NCBI GenBank assembly: GCA_948474755.1
Contig: CAOLHI010001297.1
Location: 372,001 to 436,000 of the forward strand
DNA length: 64,000 nt
Reading direction: 5' to 3'
Source: Ctenosaura bakeri
Lineage: Eukaryota; Chordata; Lepidosauria; Squamata; Iguanidae
Below the pieces are notes generated by a model. The model saw only the letters and a program-made list of their open reading frames with translations, had not been told where the DNA came from and did no database searches. Shown here one piece after another: positions 34,973 to 45,394 of this stretch. Each line of letters begins with the position of its first letter. The stretch's first letter is position 1. The position numbers and the translations under genes were made by a program.

Positions 34973-36489
34973 TTTTATACTGCTCCCCTTTTCTGTTTAT
35001 TTTTAAATAAAAAAAATTCATATAATTTGTTGCTATCTTGGCTTTCTTATGCACTATCTTCAGTCATTGTTTTATTATTTGCAACACACAGACAGACAGA
35101 CATGCACATACTTTTACTCTGGCTGTTAGTGGTCTAAAAATACAATCAAAGAATCAATCAATATATTTTCTGTCTTTACAACATAAAATACCCCTTGTCA
35201 ATATGACTTGCTAAATAAATAAATCAGGATGAGATGGGGGTATCTTTCCTAATTTATAAAAAAAGATAGAATCCAACCCATCAGAACTAACATAGCATTC
35301 CAAGTTGACAGCTAGCTCAGTATACTAATCACTTCCCTCAATATATCACACATTGCATTTTTAATTAACTTGGTATTCTAATCTCCCATCAGTCTATTAC
35401 ATCCTTCACAACTTCTGAAAGCTGTGTGGAATTCCACATTCATGTAGAAATCAACAATCTGAACAAAACATATGAGTATGTATATTCTTTTTGTTTGCTT
35501 GTGTTTGCTTTTAAACCCTTCTAATATCAATTAGCATTATTTGTAGCACTTGTGAGTAATTCCACATAAAGCAAGATATTTCAATAGGTAACATAAGTTA
35601 ATCTTTGGGAAACTTTTAAACATAACCTCACAGCATTTCACAAATGCAAATAGAAGCACTCTTGTGTTCTCATCCACTAAAGAAAAGCACATCTGCCAAG
35701 TCTATTTCTGTGATGTCCTCCTTTTGCTGCCTCCACATTCATTCCATGCTAATCCTGTGCAGATTTTTCTTTAAGAACAACAGCAGCAAATCCATATGTA
35801 TCTCAGGGCATATTTCTGAACTGATGGATTAATAGACACATTAATGAGTGCACATCACCGCTGTGGAATGGCTGTTTACCTCCTTGTCAAAGGGTAGTGA
35901 AACTGTTCTGGAATTTCTCAGGAGCTAGTAAAAGTACTGAAGATCCTAGCTCACGTTCAGCATCTTGGATTGCATGGGAACTCCCAACTACAACTGTGCA
36001 ACTGGAGCCTTAAGCGTTTTTCTGCACTTTGCTATTTCTTTACCCCCCCTTTCCCCAAATGTTTGCAGTTATTTTTCTTTCAAAGAACACTTCACTTCAC
36101 AAGACTGGAATCCTACAAGGGCAGTTCAGTTACCAGGACCAGAAATGTGGTAATGTTTCTGCCAAATAGAGCCCACTGGACAATATAGTCCTTCCAGAGC
36201 ATTCAGAGCCATTGCTGGGATTCTGCTTCATCAAATTGAATGCAGTAATTGGGGGTGAAGAAGAGGATCTTTCCAGTGATGACCCCAGCACTGTACACAA
36301 CTGTTTTAAGGAAAGCAACATTCGAAGGTGCTATAGGACTGGGCTGTTACAATGAAGCTGGGATTTGACAGAATGACAAGTGGCTGAGAAAATGGGAAGT
36401 CTGCTTAGATGACATTGAACTTACTTACCCAGTTAGTGCAGAATCATGAGTTTTGACAGATAATAGTTCAAGCAAGAGATCATTTGCAT
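34973..36489. other. Unassigned sequence
   Basis: No gene or named repeat seen. AT-rich throughout, with a short CAGA run at about 35089-35100. Confidence 0.5.
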
Positions 36490-36800
36490 TGCTGTTTTCT
36501 TTTCCTCCAATGAAAATGGCAATCTTGCACAAAAATAAATAAAAAGGCACACATATGGTGATTTTTTTTCTGTAGAAGATTGCTGGGATTTGTGCATGAT
36601 TTTTTTTGCATTTTTTATGTGCATGTATCTGGAAGATTCCTACATTTTGCATATGAAATGGCAAAGTTACACAAAAGAAAATTCCCCACATGCCTATATG
36701 GAAACAATGTTTTTTACTCATTTGCACAAAATAATTTTTTGTTGTTGTTTGCAAAGAATTAATGTACCGTATATATATTTTTTGTGCAGAAAAATGTACA
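36490..36800. repeat. AT-rich dispersed repeat, copy 2 of 3 (GCAAGATTGCT motif)
   Basis: Shares GCAATCTTGCACAAAA, GATTGCTGGGATTTGTGCAT and CACATGCCTATATGGAAACA with the copies at 18.1 and 44.8 kb. More diverged. The overlapping frames here come from T-rich composition. Confidence 0.4.
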
Positions 36801-36904
36801 GAAAAGCTTCAGGATGTATGAATACCTGGTGAAAACAGCATAACATTATCACCACTGTGTTATTCTTCCTGGACCGAGTTTCTTGAATGTCAGAAAATCC
36901 TCCC

Positions 36905-36935
36905 ACCAAAAAAACAAAAACAAAAACAAAAAACC
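36905..36935. repeat. (CAAAAA)n low-complexity run
   Basis: About five CAAAAA-type units. Confidence 0.85.
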
Positions 36936-37026
36936 AGGAAACAAATAACAGCAAATATTTATTTTACTACTAGCATAAAGCTCCCATATGCATAAGGTTG
37001 AGGGCTATTTGTAGATATATCTAACA

Positions 37027-37161
37027 CAGGGTTGGGAAAGATGTGGCCCTCCAGATGTTGTCATACAACTGATATGATCTCTCACTATCAACTATGCAGG
37101 CTAAGAGCTTACGGGAGTGGCAATCCACTGCTACTGGAGATTGTCATTTTTCCCACCCCTA
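37027..37161. mobile_element. hAT-like MITE, 135 bp, 8-bp target duplication
   Basis: Ends CAGGGTTGGGAAAGATGTGG and, reverse-complemented, TAGGGGTGGGAAAAATGACA. Flanks are ATCTAACA (37019-37026) and ATCTAATA (37162-37169), 7 of 8 identical, as expected for hAT. The inner sequence GGCCCTCCAGATGTTGTCAT matches the common squamate '...GGCCCTCCAGATGTTG...' palindrome. Confidence 0.88.
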
Positions 37162-37169
37162 ATCTAATA

Positions 37170-38070
37170 AAATCAGCAGCTGAAGTTCCTTACTCTGTAT
37201 GTAGGAAGTATTTCCCTTCCTCTTGCTCCCCTCAATACAGATTTCAAAATTATTTCTATACCACAGAAAATGAAGTAGCCAGGTACAGTAGCAGAATGAA
37301 GTTCTGCTCAATAACCAGGTACTTTCATTAGAAGGGAGATCAGCCAAGCAAAGCAACCTATAATATAAAATACGGCAGTGTTCTCGAAAAGTGAAAGCGC
37401 AAGGCAAAGCAATAGCTAAATTTTATTTTGCCCTTCAAAGCACAGGGTCTCTTATGACAGGAAGACAATTAAGGTGACAGTAAAAATCAAAGCAAAGGGA
37501 ATTTAAAATGCTGAAAGCAGAGGTACATTTCATTTGGTAAAGGAGGGGAAAAAAATCCTTGATGGCTGCAAACAAGCTTCTGTACAGTTTGTTTTCCTTT
37601 TATTTTCCTCCTTTAAAATAAGAGGACTTTGAAATGGTAATGTTTGTAGGAACATATATTGCATTCATTGTTTGCTTTTTTTTTGCTAGCTAGATGTGAC
37701 CGGAGGAGTGAGGTGAAGGGAAAAGACTCCTCTTACATACACATTACCATCTCTGGCCCATTAGCTGAGTTTGTTGCTCACTATAACTAAGATCAAAGTG
37801 ATCCTTTTGAGCAGTTTTTCCATCTCAAAGTTTTGTGGCTACAACAATGAAGCATAAGATTAAAACTGCATTCTTGCTAAGCTCATGTGAAATATTCAGG
37901 ATACAGCTTCTTCACAAAGGGTTAGGAATCAGATCTCAATAACAGATGTTAGAAACATGAAGCTGGAATTTCAGGCAGTCACTAACGCAACAAGAGTGAA
38001 TATGGAGAGATTCCTAATTGTTAAGCAAGCAAACTATTCAGTTGCAATTTTCATCTTTTTTTATGATGAG
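37170..38070. other. Unassigned sequence
   Basis: No gene or repeat recognised. The frame at 37957-38181 is an out-of-frame shadow of the CR1 ORF1 remnant. Confidence 0.45.
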
Positions 38071-38075
38071 TTCTG

Positions 38076-38240
38076 GTGGTTGGGGACTCCTTGCCGAGAG
38101 GAACAGAACAGACCATTTGCAACCCAGACAAGATCAATTGCAAGGTGTGCTGTCTTCCGGGGGCCAAAATCAATGACGTAACAGAGAGGCTAACAAGACT
38201 TGTCAAGTATGCTGACTATAATCCCCTCCTTTTGGTTCAT
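38076..38240 (+). pseudogene. CR1 ORF1 esterase-domain remnant
   Basis: The frame reads VVGDSLPRGTEQTICNPD and later CKVCCLPGAKINDV and YNPLLLVHV. The GDSL motif and the CCLPGA block are hallmarks of the SGNH/GDSL-type esterase domain in CR1 ORF1. Known family: ORF1 protein of CR1, presumed to act in the retrotransposition particle. Only this piece survives. Its GDS serine is intact by sequence, but the frame runs out at the deletion junction. Confidence 0.85.
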
Positions 38241-38241
38241 G

Positions 38242-38550
38242 TTCAAGAAGGATATCGACAAGCTTGAACATGTCCAGAGGAGGGTGACCAAAATGGGGAA
38301 GGGTTTGGAAGCCATGCCTTATGAGTAATGGCTTAAGGAGCTGAGTATCTTTAGTCTGCAGAAGAGAAGGTTAAGAGGGAATATGATAGCCATGTTTAAA
38401 TATTTGAAGGGATGTCATGTCAAGGAGGGAGCAGGCTTGTTTTCCATTGCTCCAGAGACTAGGACAAAGAGCAATGGATTCAAGCTGCAGGAAAGGAGAT
38501 TTCATCTGAACCTCAGGAAGAACTCTGAAGGTTTTTAAGGAGAGGTTGGA
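38242..38550 (+). pseudogene. CR1 ORF2 C-terminal remnant
   Basis: Translation from 38242 gives [20 protein letters not shown], then a stop in the PYE*WLKEL block, IFSLQKRRLRGNMIAMFKYL and RRFHLNLRK. This is the thumb and C-terminal region of CR1 reverse transcriptase. It has at least one stop and one deletion. Confidence 0.88.
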
Positions 38551-38655
38551 TGGCCATCTGTTGGGAATGCTTTGATGGGTGTTCCTGTGTAGCAGGGGGT
38601 TGGACTTGATGGCCCCTGGGTCTTTTCCAACTCTATGATTCTATGATTCTATGAC

Positions 38656-39184
38656 CCCACATTAGAAGAGTATCAAAAACCATCTACTCATTTCCAGAGT
38701 ATCCTATGGAGCTTCTCTTTGTCCAAGACATGCTGAAGTAAAAACAAGAAAACAAATAAACAATCAAGGCTGGATCATCTACAGTGCGCAGAATTCACAT
38801 CTGTAAGGTCATTTTTTTTTCCTAACAGATCTCCAAGATGTACTAAACAGAGCCTCTTGCAAAATAATGGTTGATAATAGGCAAAATTCAGATTAAAAGT
38901 GGTGCCTCTGAGATATAGCCAAGTGACTACTGCATACAATGACAAAAATATGTAATCCCTTACCTGCAACTTATTAGGCTCTAATAAGGACTGAACTAAT
39001 GTATGTGAAGTACTTTGAAGGGGTGCATTAATGTTACACATTATTATAATTCAGTAACATCTTGCACAGTATTCATCCTGTTCTGTGGCCAAAAGACTTC
39101 TCACCTCCTTTCAGAGGAATAAGACAGACACACTTATCGAAGACAGAGCCATCTCACAGATGCTATGTTTAAGGTCATTTTGTT
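38656..39184. other. Unassigned sequence
   Basis: No gene or repeat recognised. Confidence 0.45.
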
Positions 39185-39300
39185 TTTGTCTGCCTTCAAG
39201 TTGCTTTTGACTTATGTTGACCCTAAGGCAAACCTATTGTGGGGTTTTCTGGGTGAAATTTGTTCAGAGAAAGTTTGCCTTTACCTCCACACTTGAAGTA
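39185..39300 (-). mobile_element. Sauria-type SINE, 3' half (antisense)
   Basis: CTGCCTTCAAGTTGCTTTTG, ACTTATGTTGACCCTAAGGC, AAACCTATTGTGGGGTTTTC and AAATTTGTTCAGAG are the antisense of the SINE 3' half with its Bov-B-like tail. Confidence 0.8.
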
Positions 39301-39381
39301 TTTAAATTGTAAAATGTAAAATGTGAACTAATCCATTACATATTTGGCAAAGAGGTACATTTACAGAGTCCTATTGGTTGA

Positions 39382-39618
39382 GGGGGCTAGTGTGGTGTAG
39401 TTGTTTGAGCTTTGAACTATGAATTTGGAGAGCAGGGTGTGAATCCTCACTCAGCCATGGAAGCCCACTGGGTGGCCTTGGATAAGTCACACTCTCTCTG
39501 CCTCAGAGGAAGGCAAAGGAACCCCCTCAAACAAAATTTGCCAAGAAAATAATGAGATAGGTTTGCCTTACAGTTGCCATAAGTCAGAAGTGACTGGAAT
39601 GCACAGAACAACAACATT
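39382..39618 (+). mobile_element. Sauria-type SINE, nearly full length
   Basis: GGGCTAGTGTGGTGTAGTTG (box A side), GTGTGAATCCTCACTCAG (box B side), CCACTGGGTGGCCTTGGATA, CAAGAAAATAATGAGATAGG, GCCATAAGTCAGAAGTGACT and a CAACAACA tail, in order. The most complete copy in the window, 82 bp from an antisense copy. Confidence 0.9.
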
Positions 39619-39889
39619 GGCTGAAGTTCTATTTTGGCTATATTTGTGGTGGAGAGGTTGGGGTAGCCTCTGTGTAAGGTATGACATGGGCCTGCAGCAG
39701 GTCCTGCACAAGATGTTTTACTACATGAAGTGAAAGGAAAGATGAGGCAGAAGAACTGACAAGACAGGCAGCCAAATCACACTGCAGTGATTGTAAAGGA
39801 ATCTAATTCTTTACTACACCTGAAGACAGCAGAAAAGCACAAGTCAGGACACATGATAGAGTCACTTCTTTCCTCCAGCATCTTGCTAC
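39619..39889. other. Unassigned sequence
   Basis: Nothing recognised. Confidence 0.4.
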
Positions 39890-40260
39890 TAGGGATGAAA
39901 TGAATATTCAAAAATGTTTAAAAAAAAGTTAAAAAAATATGCTGAGGAACCCTGACGAGAAGAATCCTGGACTGACGAGACTGACGAGCAATCTGCATAC
40001 GGTTACTTTGCATAGAACACAATATTTTCTGTGCAGGAAAATGATATTTCAAAATGGAAAATCATATTTCAAAATGATATTCCAATGCAGAAATATTGAT
40101 TTCTGCACAGAAGATGTTGTTTTCTGCAAAGAAAATATCGCAATTGGGAGTTTATTTTTCATAAAATTTATATATGCTTAATTTGCATAAAAACAACATT
40201 TTCTGTGTAGGAATTTTTTTTTTCATTGAAATACTATTTTGAAATACTATTGAAATCCTA
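39890..40260. mobile_element. AT-rich TAGGGATG-type DNA element, copy 1 (right end not clear)
   Basis: Starts TAGGGATGAAATGAATATTC like the copies at 52423 and 56065. The body shares the AGAATCCTGGACTGACGAGA block and repeated TTTCTGYRYAGGAAAATGAT motifs in both orientations. The right terminal CATCCCTA is not seen, so this copy is truncated or diverged. Confidence 0.6.
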
Positions 40261-40309
40261 TTGGAGAAAATGGGGGGAAAAGGTTTTGGCTACCTGAAGA
40301 AAGATAGCA

Positions 40310-40450
40310 AGGAGGATGCTAGTCTAACCTCTCTTGGAAGGAAACTTCAGAGCCTGGGAACAGCCACTGAGAAGGACCTCTCCCATGTTCCCCCAGATGC
40401 ACCTTTGAGAGAAGATGCAGAGAGAAGAGCATCTCCAGAAGACTTCAACA
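40310..40450 (+). repeat. Dispersed repeat fragment, squamate type
   Basis: AACCTCTCTTGGAAGGAAAC, TTCAGAGCCTGGGAACAGCC, ACTGAGAAGGACCTCTCCCA and TGTTCCCCC resemble a widespread squamate sequence ('...TTCCAGAGCCTGGGGGCAGCCACCGAGAAGGCCCTCTC...'), which I believe is LINE-derived. Parent element not determined. Confidence 0.45.
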
Positions 40451-41161
40451 CGTGAGAGAACACCATCTTCAGATAACCTGGATCTAAGCCATATATGTTT
40501 AAGAGGGCAAGGGTAACTTTCACTCTCTTTTAAAGTACTTTTCTTTTTTCTTTTATTTGTTTAATGATGTTCTGAAGTGACTACTCTTGATATGTGAGTA
40601 AACCCGTAACCAGACAGGGCCATTCCTATTCTGTGTATTGTCTTTTTCTCACTTAATGTTTTGATTCTGATACTGTACCAACTTCAATGGAGGCAACCGC
40701 TTTGTCAGAAAACCCATGATATTTTTTTTATAAAAAAAGTTTTCATTTTGAACACTAACTACACAATGTCTTCATCCTGGAAGATGGAAATATTGTATTG
40801 ATTCTTCTTCTAGTGTGTTTGGACTTGTATGAGTTTTTAAAAAATACTTCTAAAAATACCTTAATTGGGTATCAATAGAAAATCCACAATACAGCACTAC
40901 TTGGAGGAGAGAGAAAGGGAGGGAGAAAACACTGTACACTATAGTCTGTACACAAGTTTTAAATTCAGTAACAGATTGTCTCTGAATACATATTTAGTTC
41001 AAGGTTCCAGAAAGACTGAGATCATTGCCCTTTCCTCATCCCATCCTGCAAAAGAACTCCAGATTTATTGTTTCCATGCTCAATCATCCTCTTTCATTCA
41101 GTTGCACATCAGAGGGGGAAAAAGTAATTTCAAAACAAGATGTTTGGGATGCAAATACTTT
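40451..41161. other. Unassigned sequence
   Basis: No gene recognised. Two overlapping plus-strand frames (40865-41197, 41025-41225) have no domain, and the second runs into the LTR. Confidence 0.45.
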
Positions 41162-41166
41162 GTTTT

Positions 41167-41756
41167 CGTTGGGAATAAGAGTTTCCCAGGGTGTTAGCCC
41201 TATTGGGAAATTCTATGGAAGCTAAAACTGTCAGGATTCAGCCTCCTTTTAGCAGAGTAGCAGAAGAAACATGTCTAAATTTGTGTATGGCTTTTCTGAT
41301 CTTAGACTGACTGAAGAAATAAAACAAATGCAGGCAGCTTCAGATTACAAACTTAGAAAAGTTTACTAATGGCTTCTACATTTACATATGTATTGGAGAG
41401 CTTACAACCTAACTAGCTAATGAATAATAGTAGCTTGGGTCTTAACTCACCATCTTCTGATGGAGATGCGAAGCATGGTCGGAGAGGAGGAAGAGGAAGC
41501 AAAAATGAGGAGAAGAGAGATAGCTGAAAGGGGTCTCTTTCTTTTATAAGACCAATGACCCAAGCAACTGTCCTGGGTCACATGATCTGATCACCTGAAC
41601 ACCAAAGGTATTTATGATCATGCATTTAAAAGAGAGAAAGGCAAATGGTGGAGCTTTGGCATGCAAAAGAGAAAGGTAGCCCTATGCTAGCTATGCCCAC
41701 TTGCTCTAAGAACAAGATGGGGAGGGGGGAGAGAGAATGCTGAAATTTTCCCAACA
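41167..41756. mobile_element. Solo LTR, 590 bp, GTTTT target duplication
   Basis: Left end CGTTGGGAATAAG and right end TTTTCCCAACA form an inverted repeat (TG to CG change at the first base). GTTTT flanks both sides (41162-41166, 41757-41761). A TATAAAAG box on the minus strand (41541-41548) suggests minus-strand transcription, but no conserved poly(A) signal fixes the direction. The same family is present at 55438-55938. No internal region is attached. Confidence 0.85.
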
Positions 41757-41761
41757 GTTTT

Positions 41762-42250
41762 CAACTTATGTTCTGCTTCCAGGAGATTCTATGTCATGCT
41801 ATGAAGCAAGAAAACAAGGCGCATTTTCCATGCACATCTTGTTTTAAATTAGGATTTGCATCTTCCTGGGGTCATTTCGCCAAGTACACCATTTTAAGGC
41901 CATGTGTGCTAACATTGGCTGGTTATGTCCCCAGCAGCCTCCAGGGGTTACTACTGGAAATTTCATACAATTTTATGAGCAGGCTGTTTCAAGCGGGAGG
42001 GGGGGGCTTCCATTATAAAACAGAAATGAAAAAGTCTAATCTAAAAACAGGGGCTAGAGGAATTTTGGAGAATAACTGTACAATCTGTGGATCAAAAATG
42101 GGGAGTGGGGATGCTGAGCTGTAGGAGACCCTTCATCCACTGTCCATAATTTGCCCTTCCCTGTTTTAAAGATAAGTTATTACTTGTTGACAAGATCATC
42201 AATTCAGTGGAGTGGCAGCAAATGTGGATGCAACAGAGAACACCAATATG
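41762..42250. other. Unassigned sequence
   Basis: No gene. The 118-residue frame at 41768-42124 has no recognisable domain. Confidence 0.45.
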
Positions 42251-42363
42251 GGCTCTCTGGCTGAGAATTCTAAATGCCCCTTTCCTAAACTACAAATGCC
42301 ACGATTCCATAGGATGTTCAAAGTGAAATAATAGCACTATAACAGTGTAGTGTGGAAATGGCC
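42251..42363. mobile_element. Palindromic MITE, right half only, copy 3
   Basis: GGCTCTCTGGCTGAGAATTC, CTAAACTACAAATGCCACGA, AATAATAGCACTATAACAGT and GTGTGGAAATGGCC match the right half of the 200-bp family. The left arm is absent and unrelated sequence abuts at 42250. Confidence 0.85.
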
Positions 42364-43060
42364 TAGGTCATTAGATATGCAAACAAATAAGAGAATAAAA
42401 TAATAATATATATCACAGCTGATTGTAAATGCTTTAGCTGAAGTCCTTTTAGGTCATGGTATCTCACACACATTATACAACAGCAAATGTTTATAGGCCA
42501 ACCTACTTGTGGGGATTTGAGAAGGCAGAAGAGAGAAAATGGAATTGCTGACAGCTTGGATCACCTGTCACTTACAATCCATCACGACAGTGTCTCTTGT
42601 TATGAATATGCAGCTTACGGTGTAGCACATTTCATGGTTGACAGGACACAGATTAGTCTAGTGATTGGTAATGGGAGGCAGTCAGATTGGGTGAAGGAGC
42701 AGGACTTTGGGGTGGGGGTAGGGAATAGGATGAAAACACCCTTTGACAGTCAATGGAGGAAGGTTTCAGGGGGAATTCTAGCAGCTATTGCACAGGACAT
42801 TTACTTATTATTTATTTCATTTATTGCCCTGACAGAGCACTTCAGCACCTGGATTCAAGATGAGAACGAGTGATAGTTTCGCTTTTATCCATGCTTCATT
42901 TTTTTAACGTCAAATTTCTTCCCTCCCAAATAGGAAGAAATGGCTGAATTTTGGTACATTCTTCAAAAACAAAATAAAAAAAAATCACCTAAGTTTGTGC
43001 CTGCCAATTTTTGCATACGAGTAGACCATATTGTATCTACCATAGACCTGTCAAAGAGAT
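42364..43060. other. Unassigned sequence
   Basis: The 128-residue frame at 42487-42873 is one of the longer ones, but I see no domain, promoter or splice context. Confidence 0.4.
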
Positions 43061-43100
43061 GATGATGATGATTTATTCATTTTTAACCTGCCTTTAATTG

Positions 43101-43212
43101 AGAGCCAGAGTATTGTAGTGGTTTGGGTGTTGGATTACAAGTCTGGAGAACAGAGTTTGAATTCACGGTTGACCATGGAAACCTACCGGGTAACCTTGTG
43201 TGAGTCACAGCA
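43101..43212 (+). mobile_element. Sauria-type SINE, 5' half
   Basis: GAGCCAGAGTATTGTAGTGG, GGTGTTGGATTACAAGTCTG, GAGTTTGAATTCACGG and CATGGAAACCTACCGGGTAA. The 3' half is missing and the sequence passes into the antisense L3 LINE. Confidence 0.82.
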
Positions 43213-43234
43213 GAACCAACAGGGACACATTCTC

Positions 43235-43562
43235 CCTGTCTAGTTCATCCATCAAGACAACCAAAGCTGTCTCTGTCCCATACTGGACCTGAAGCCAGAT
43301 TGAAATGGATCTAGATGATCTCTTTCATCCAGAAACCCTTGGAGCTGAGAGGCCACTATGCACTCCAGAACCTTGCCTAAAAATAGGATATTGGAGACTG
43401 CCCAATAATTAATCATACCAGTGGGATCCAGCAAGGGCTTTTTTAGTAGTGGCCTCACCACAGCATCTTTTAGGCATCTTGGAAACTTTCCTTGCTGCAG
43501 TGAGGCATTCACTACTCCCCTTACCTGGTCTACCAGTCCCCCTCTGGCTACTATCCAAATAG
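43235..43562 (-). mobile_element. CR1/L3-clade LINE fragment, reverse-transcriptase region (antisense)
   Basis: Minus-strand translation keeps one frame for over 100 codons: VARGGLVDQVRGVVNASLQQ, then PRCLKDAVVRPLLKKPLLDP, INYWAVSNILFLGKVLECIV and LDPFQSGFRSSMG. These match the N-terminal RT blocks of L3-type LINEs (NYRPVSNLPFLGKVLE, LDPFQSGFRPGHGTET). It is truncated at both ends. Confidence 0.9.
43252..43561 (-). pseudogene. L3 LINE reverse-transcriptase remnant (RT blocks 0-2)
   Basis: Carries the conserved NYxxVSNxxFLGKVLE block (as NYWAVSNILFLGKVLE) and the FQSGFR block, with the frame lost in the GTET region (SSMGQRQL). The catalytic YADD block is not included. In life the enzyme would copy LINE RNA at a nicked target. 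This piece is dead. Confidence 0.88.
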
Positions 43563-43569
43563 GAGTTCT

Positions 43570-43830
43570 GTCCCTGTGAAATTTTCCTCCGTCCCCAAAT
43601 TTCTAGCACTGCGGTCATGTTAAGAATCAACTGAAATACAGTTTAGACATCCAAAGAAAAGGAGGAGACAAAGTTATTAAGTGAACACGAACATGGCAAA
43701 CAGAAAAGTTCTAGGCTAGAACAGTACTTAATGTCCAACTCTCTGCAGTGCTAGAAACTTGGGGACCGAAGGAAAATTTTATGCTGTGAGGTATAATTCT
43801 TATTTGGGACTAGGCAATGCCCTTGTTTTC
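43570..43830. repeat. Inverted-repeat family, copy 2 of 2
   Basis: Arms GAAATTTTCCTCCGTCCCC and CAAATTTCTAGCACTGCGG recur in reverse complement at 43742-43785 (CAGTGCTAGAAACTTGGGGA, CCGAAGGAAAATTTTA). The centre contains CATCCAAAGAAAAGGAGGAG, the antisense of the 16.1-kb copy. About 260 bp. Looks like a foldback or MITE-type element with a flipped or paired core. Confidence 0.7.
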
Positions 43831-43859
43831 ATCTTCCCAAAGCTACATCTCTGTTTTTA

Positions 43860-43965
43860 TATGTTTGCATGTATTTTATCTATATTTTTTAAAGCTGGTG
43901 TTAACTACCTTGGGTCCTAGTTAGGGGAAAATGTGGGATACAGATGAATAAATAACAACCACAGT
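43860..43965 (+). mobile_element. LINE 3' terminus, L2/L3-like
   Basis: TTAACTACCTTGGGTCCTAG, TTAGGGGAAAATGTGGGATA and CAGATGAATAAATAACAA fit the 3' end 'CCTTGGGTCC...GGGGAAAAGCGGGATATAAATAAATAA'. Confidence 0.6.
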
Positions 43966-44764
43966 GAGATTTTCCACATTCTTACTTCCAGCCCACAACA
44001 GAATGGAAAACAGAGGGAAACAGCCAGGGAAATACCACTGCCTCACACTTATCACCCCATTCTACTACTGACAAATCTAGCCTTGGTATCCAACTTGTTT
44101 TGTATGGAGAGGCCCATTTGAATTCCTCATTTATGGAGGGAAAAAGAGTGTGATGGTATTTTGGCAGCTGACTTTTTGGAGAGAAATATCCATAACAGTA
44201 TTCTCCATTTTCTGCCATTTACCTGTTCTTCCATTTTCTCTTTTTCTTCCTTTTTTTTTTAAAAAATAAGGCATCCTCACACACACATACACATGCTTTA
44301 ACATTAGCTTTAACATTACCTTTTCATTGAAATGTTGCAAATGCTATTCAAAAGGAACCTTGAATAGTTGTGGCTTGGTGCCACATTCTTCTTTAGTCAT
44401 GACAAATTATCCTTGAGAAATTTTAGTTCCATTTATATTCAGCCCATTCAGAGCAACAGAGACAACCTAGCCTTCTGGTATGCATTAAATATCAAGGGAG
44501 CTTAAAGATTACAGGTTTCAGAACAGCAATAGAAGTATAATATCATTCCTCCAGCATAGGAAACTGGATAGAAGAAGCCCCTGCACCTGCAAATTACATA
44601 ACTGAAATCATAAGCTAATTTTCTTTTGCCAATGAGGCAGATGAATGGTTGAAATTAATCATGGGGAGGTTGGTGCAAGAGGGGCAAATTCTGAAGTGCT
44701 CATTACCACAGTTCCCAGAACGACACCCCCAAGGACAGACTGAAAATAGAGGCAGCTGTCTTGC
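43966..44764. other. Unassigned sequence
   Basis: No gene or repeat recognised. Short ACAC run at about 44279-44288. Confidence 0.45.
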
Positions 44765-45020
44765 TTTGTATCTATAAACATATTGTGCAAGATTGTTTCT
44801 TCAGAGGCAAGTTTTTTCCCCTGTGCAAAAAACAAATCAATCAAATCACACAGCTACTTTTTCATGCAAGATTCTTTTTGTGCAAGATCGCTGAGTTCTG
44901 CATAGAAAACAGCAGTCTTGCACACACAAACCCTAGATGTGGCTATCTCCAAACAGTGTTTGGGTTGGCTTTTTCTTTTTCTTTTTTTTGGCAGGAAAAC
45001 ACAAATCTCATGCAATCTGT
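44765..45020. repeat. AT-rich dispersed repeat, copy 3 of 3 (GCAAGATTGCT motif)
   Basis: The motif appears as TTGTGCAAGATTGTTTC, CATGCAAGATTCTTTTTGTG, GTGCAAGATCGCTGAGTTCT and, inverted, AAAACAGCAGTCTTGCACAC. GATGTGGCTATCTCCAAACA and GTGTTTGGGTTGG follow, as in the 18.1-kb copy. Confidence 0.5.
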
Positions 45021-45089
45021 CCCCACCCCCACATATCCCAAAATATTTCAGGAAGTGCACGTACAGATGAAGTATAGTATAGAGGTCAG

Positions 45090-45240
45090 AGACCAGGATC
45101 CTTGGGCAAGCCACACTTTCTCAGCCACAGAGGATGGCAAAGGCAAACTCCCTCTGAACAAATCTTGACAGGAAAAGCCTGTAATAGCTTTGCCTTAGGG
45201 TCACCATAAGTTTGACATGAAGGTGCACAATAACAAAATC
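45090..45240 (+). mobile_element. Sauria-type SINE, 3' part
   Basis: CTTGGGCAAGCCACACTTTC, TCAGCCACAGAGGATGGCAA, CTCTGAACAAATCTTGACAG and GGGTCACCATAAGTTTGACA. The tRNA-like head is deleted. Confidence 0.82.
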
Positions 45241-45394
45241 TAGACAGAAGTTGTTGTTATTGTTGTTGAGAAAATTATGGAAATTATTTATTTGAAGAAA
45301 CAGTGTAATATTTACATCCATACAGAATATCTTTGTTAACGATGACAAAAAAAAAAAGCACAGGAACTATACCTGCCTATATCACCAACAGGAT

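Larger units (their letters stand above)
38073..38655 (+). mobile_element. Internally deleted CR1 LINE (ORF1 esterase piece joined to ORF2 end)
   Basis: An ORF1 fragment (38076-about 38240) abuts directly, out of frame, the C-terminal part of ORF2 (from 38242, [17 protein letters not shown]). The end of ORF1 and most of ORF2 are missing, which is most of a full CR1. A second, smaller deletion near 38520 removes the block between LNLRK and EVFKERLDGH. The 3' end has GGAGAGGTTGGATGGCCATC, TGGACTTGATGGCCC and the ATTCTATG repeats (38633-38655) where CR1 reverse transcription starts. Confidence 0.9.

Noticed and set aside
42487..42873. 128-residue plus-strand ORF
   Set aside because: No domain, no splice sites in a sensible position and AT-rich flanks. 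Its length is within chance expectation.
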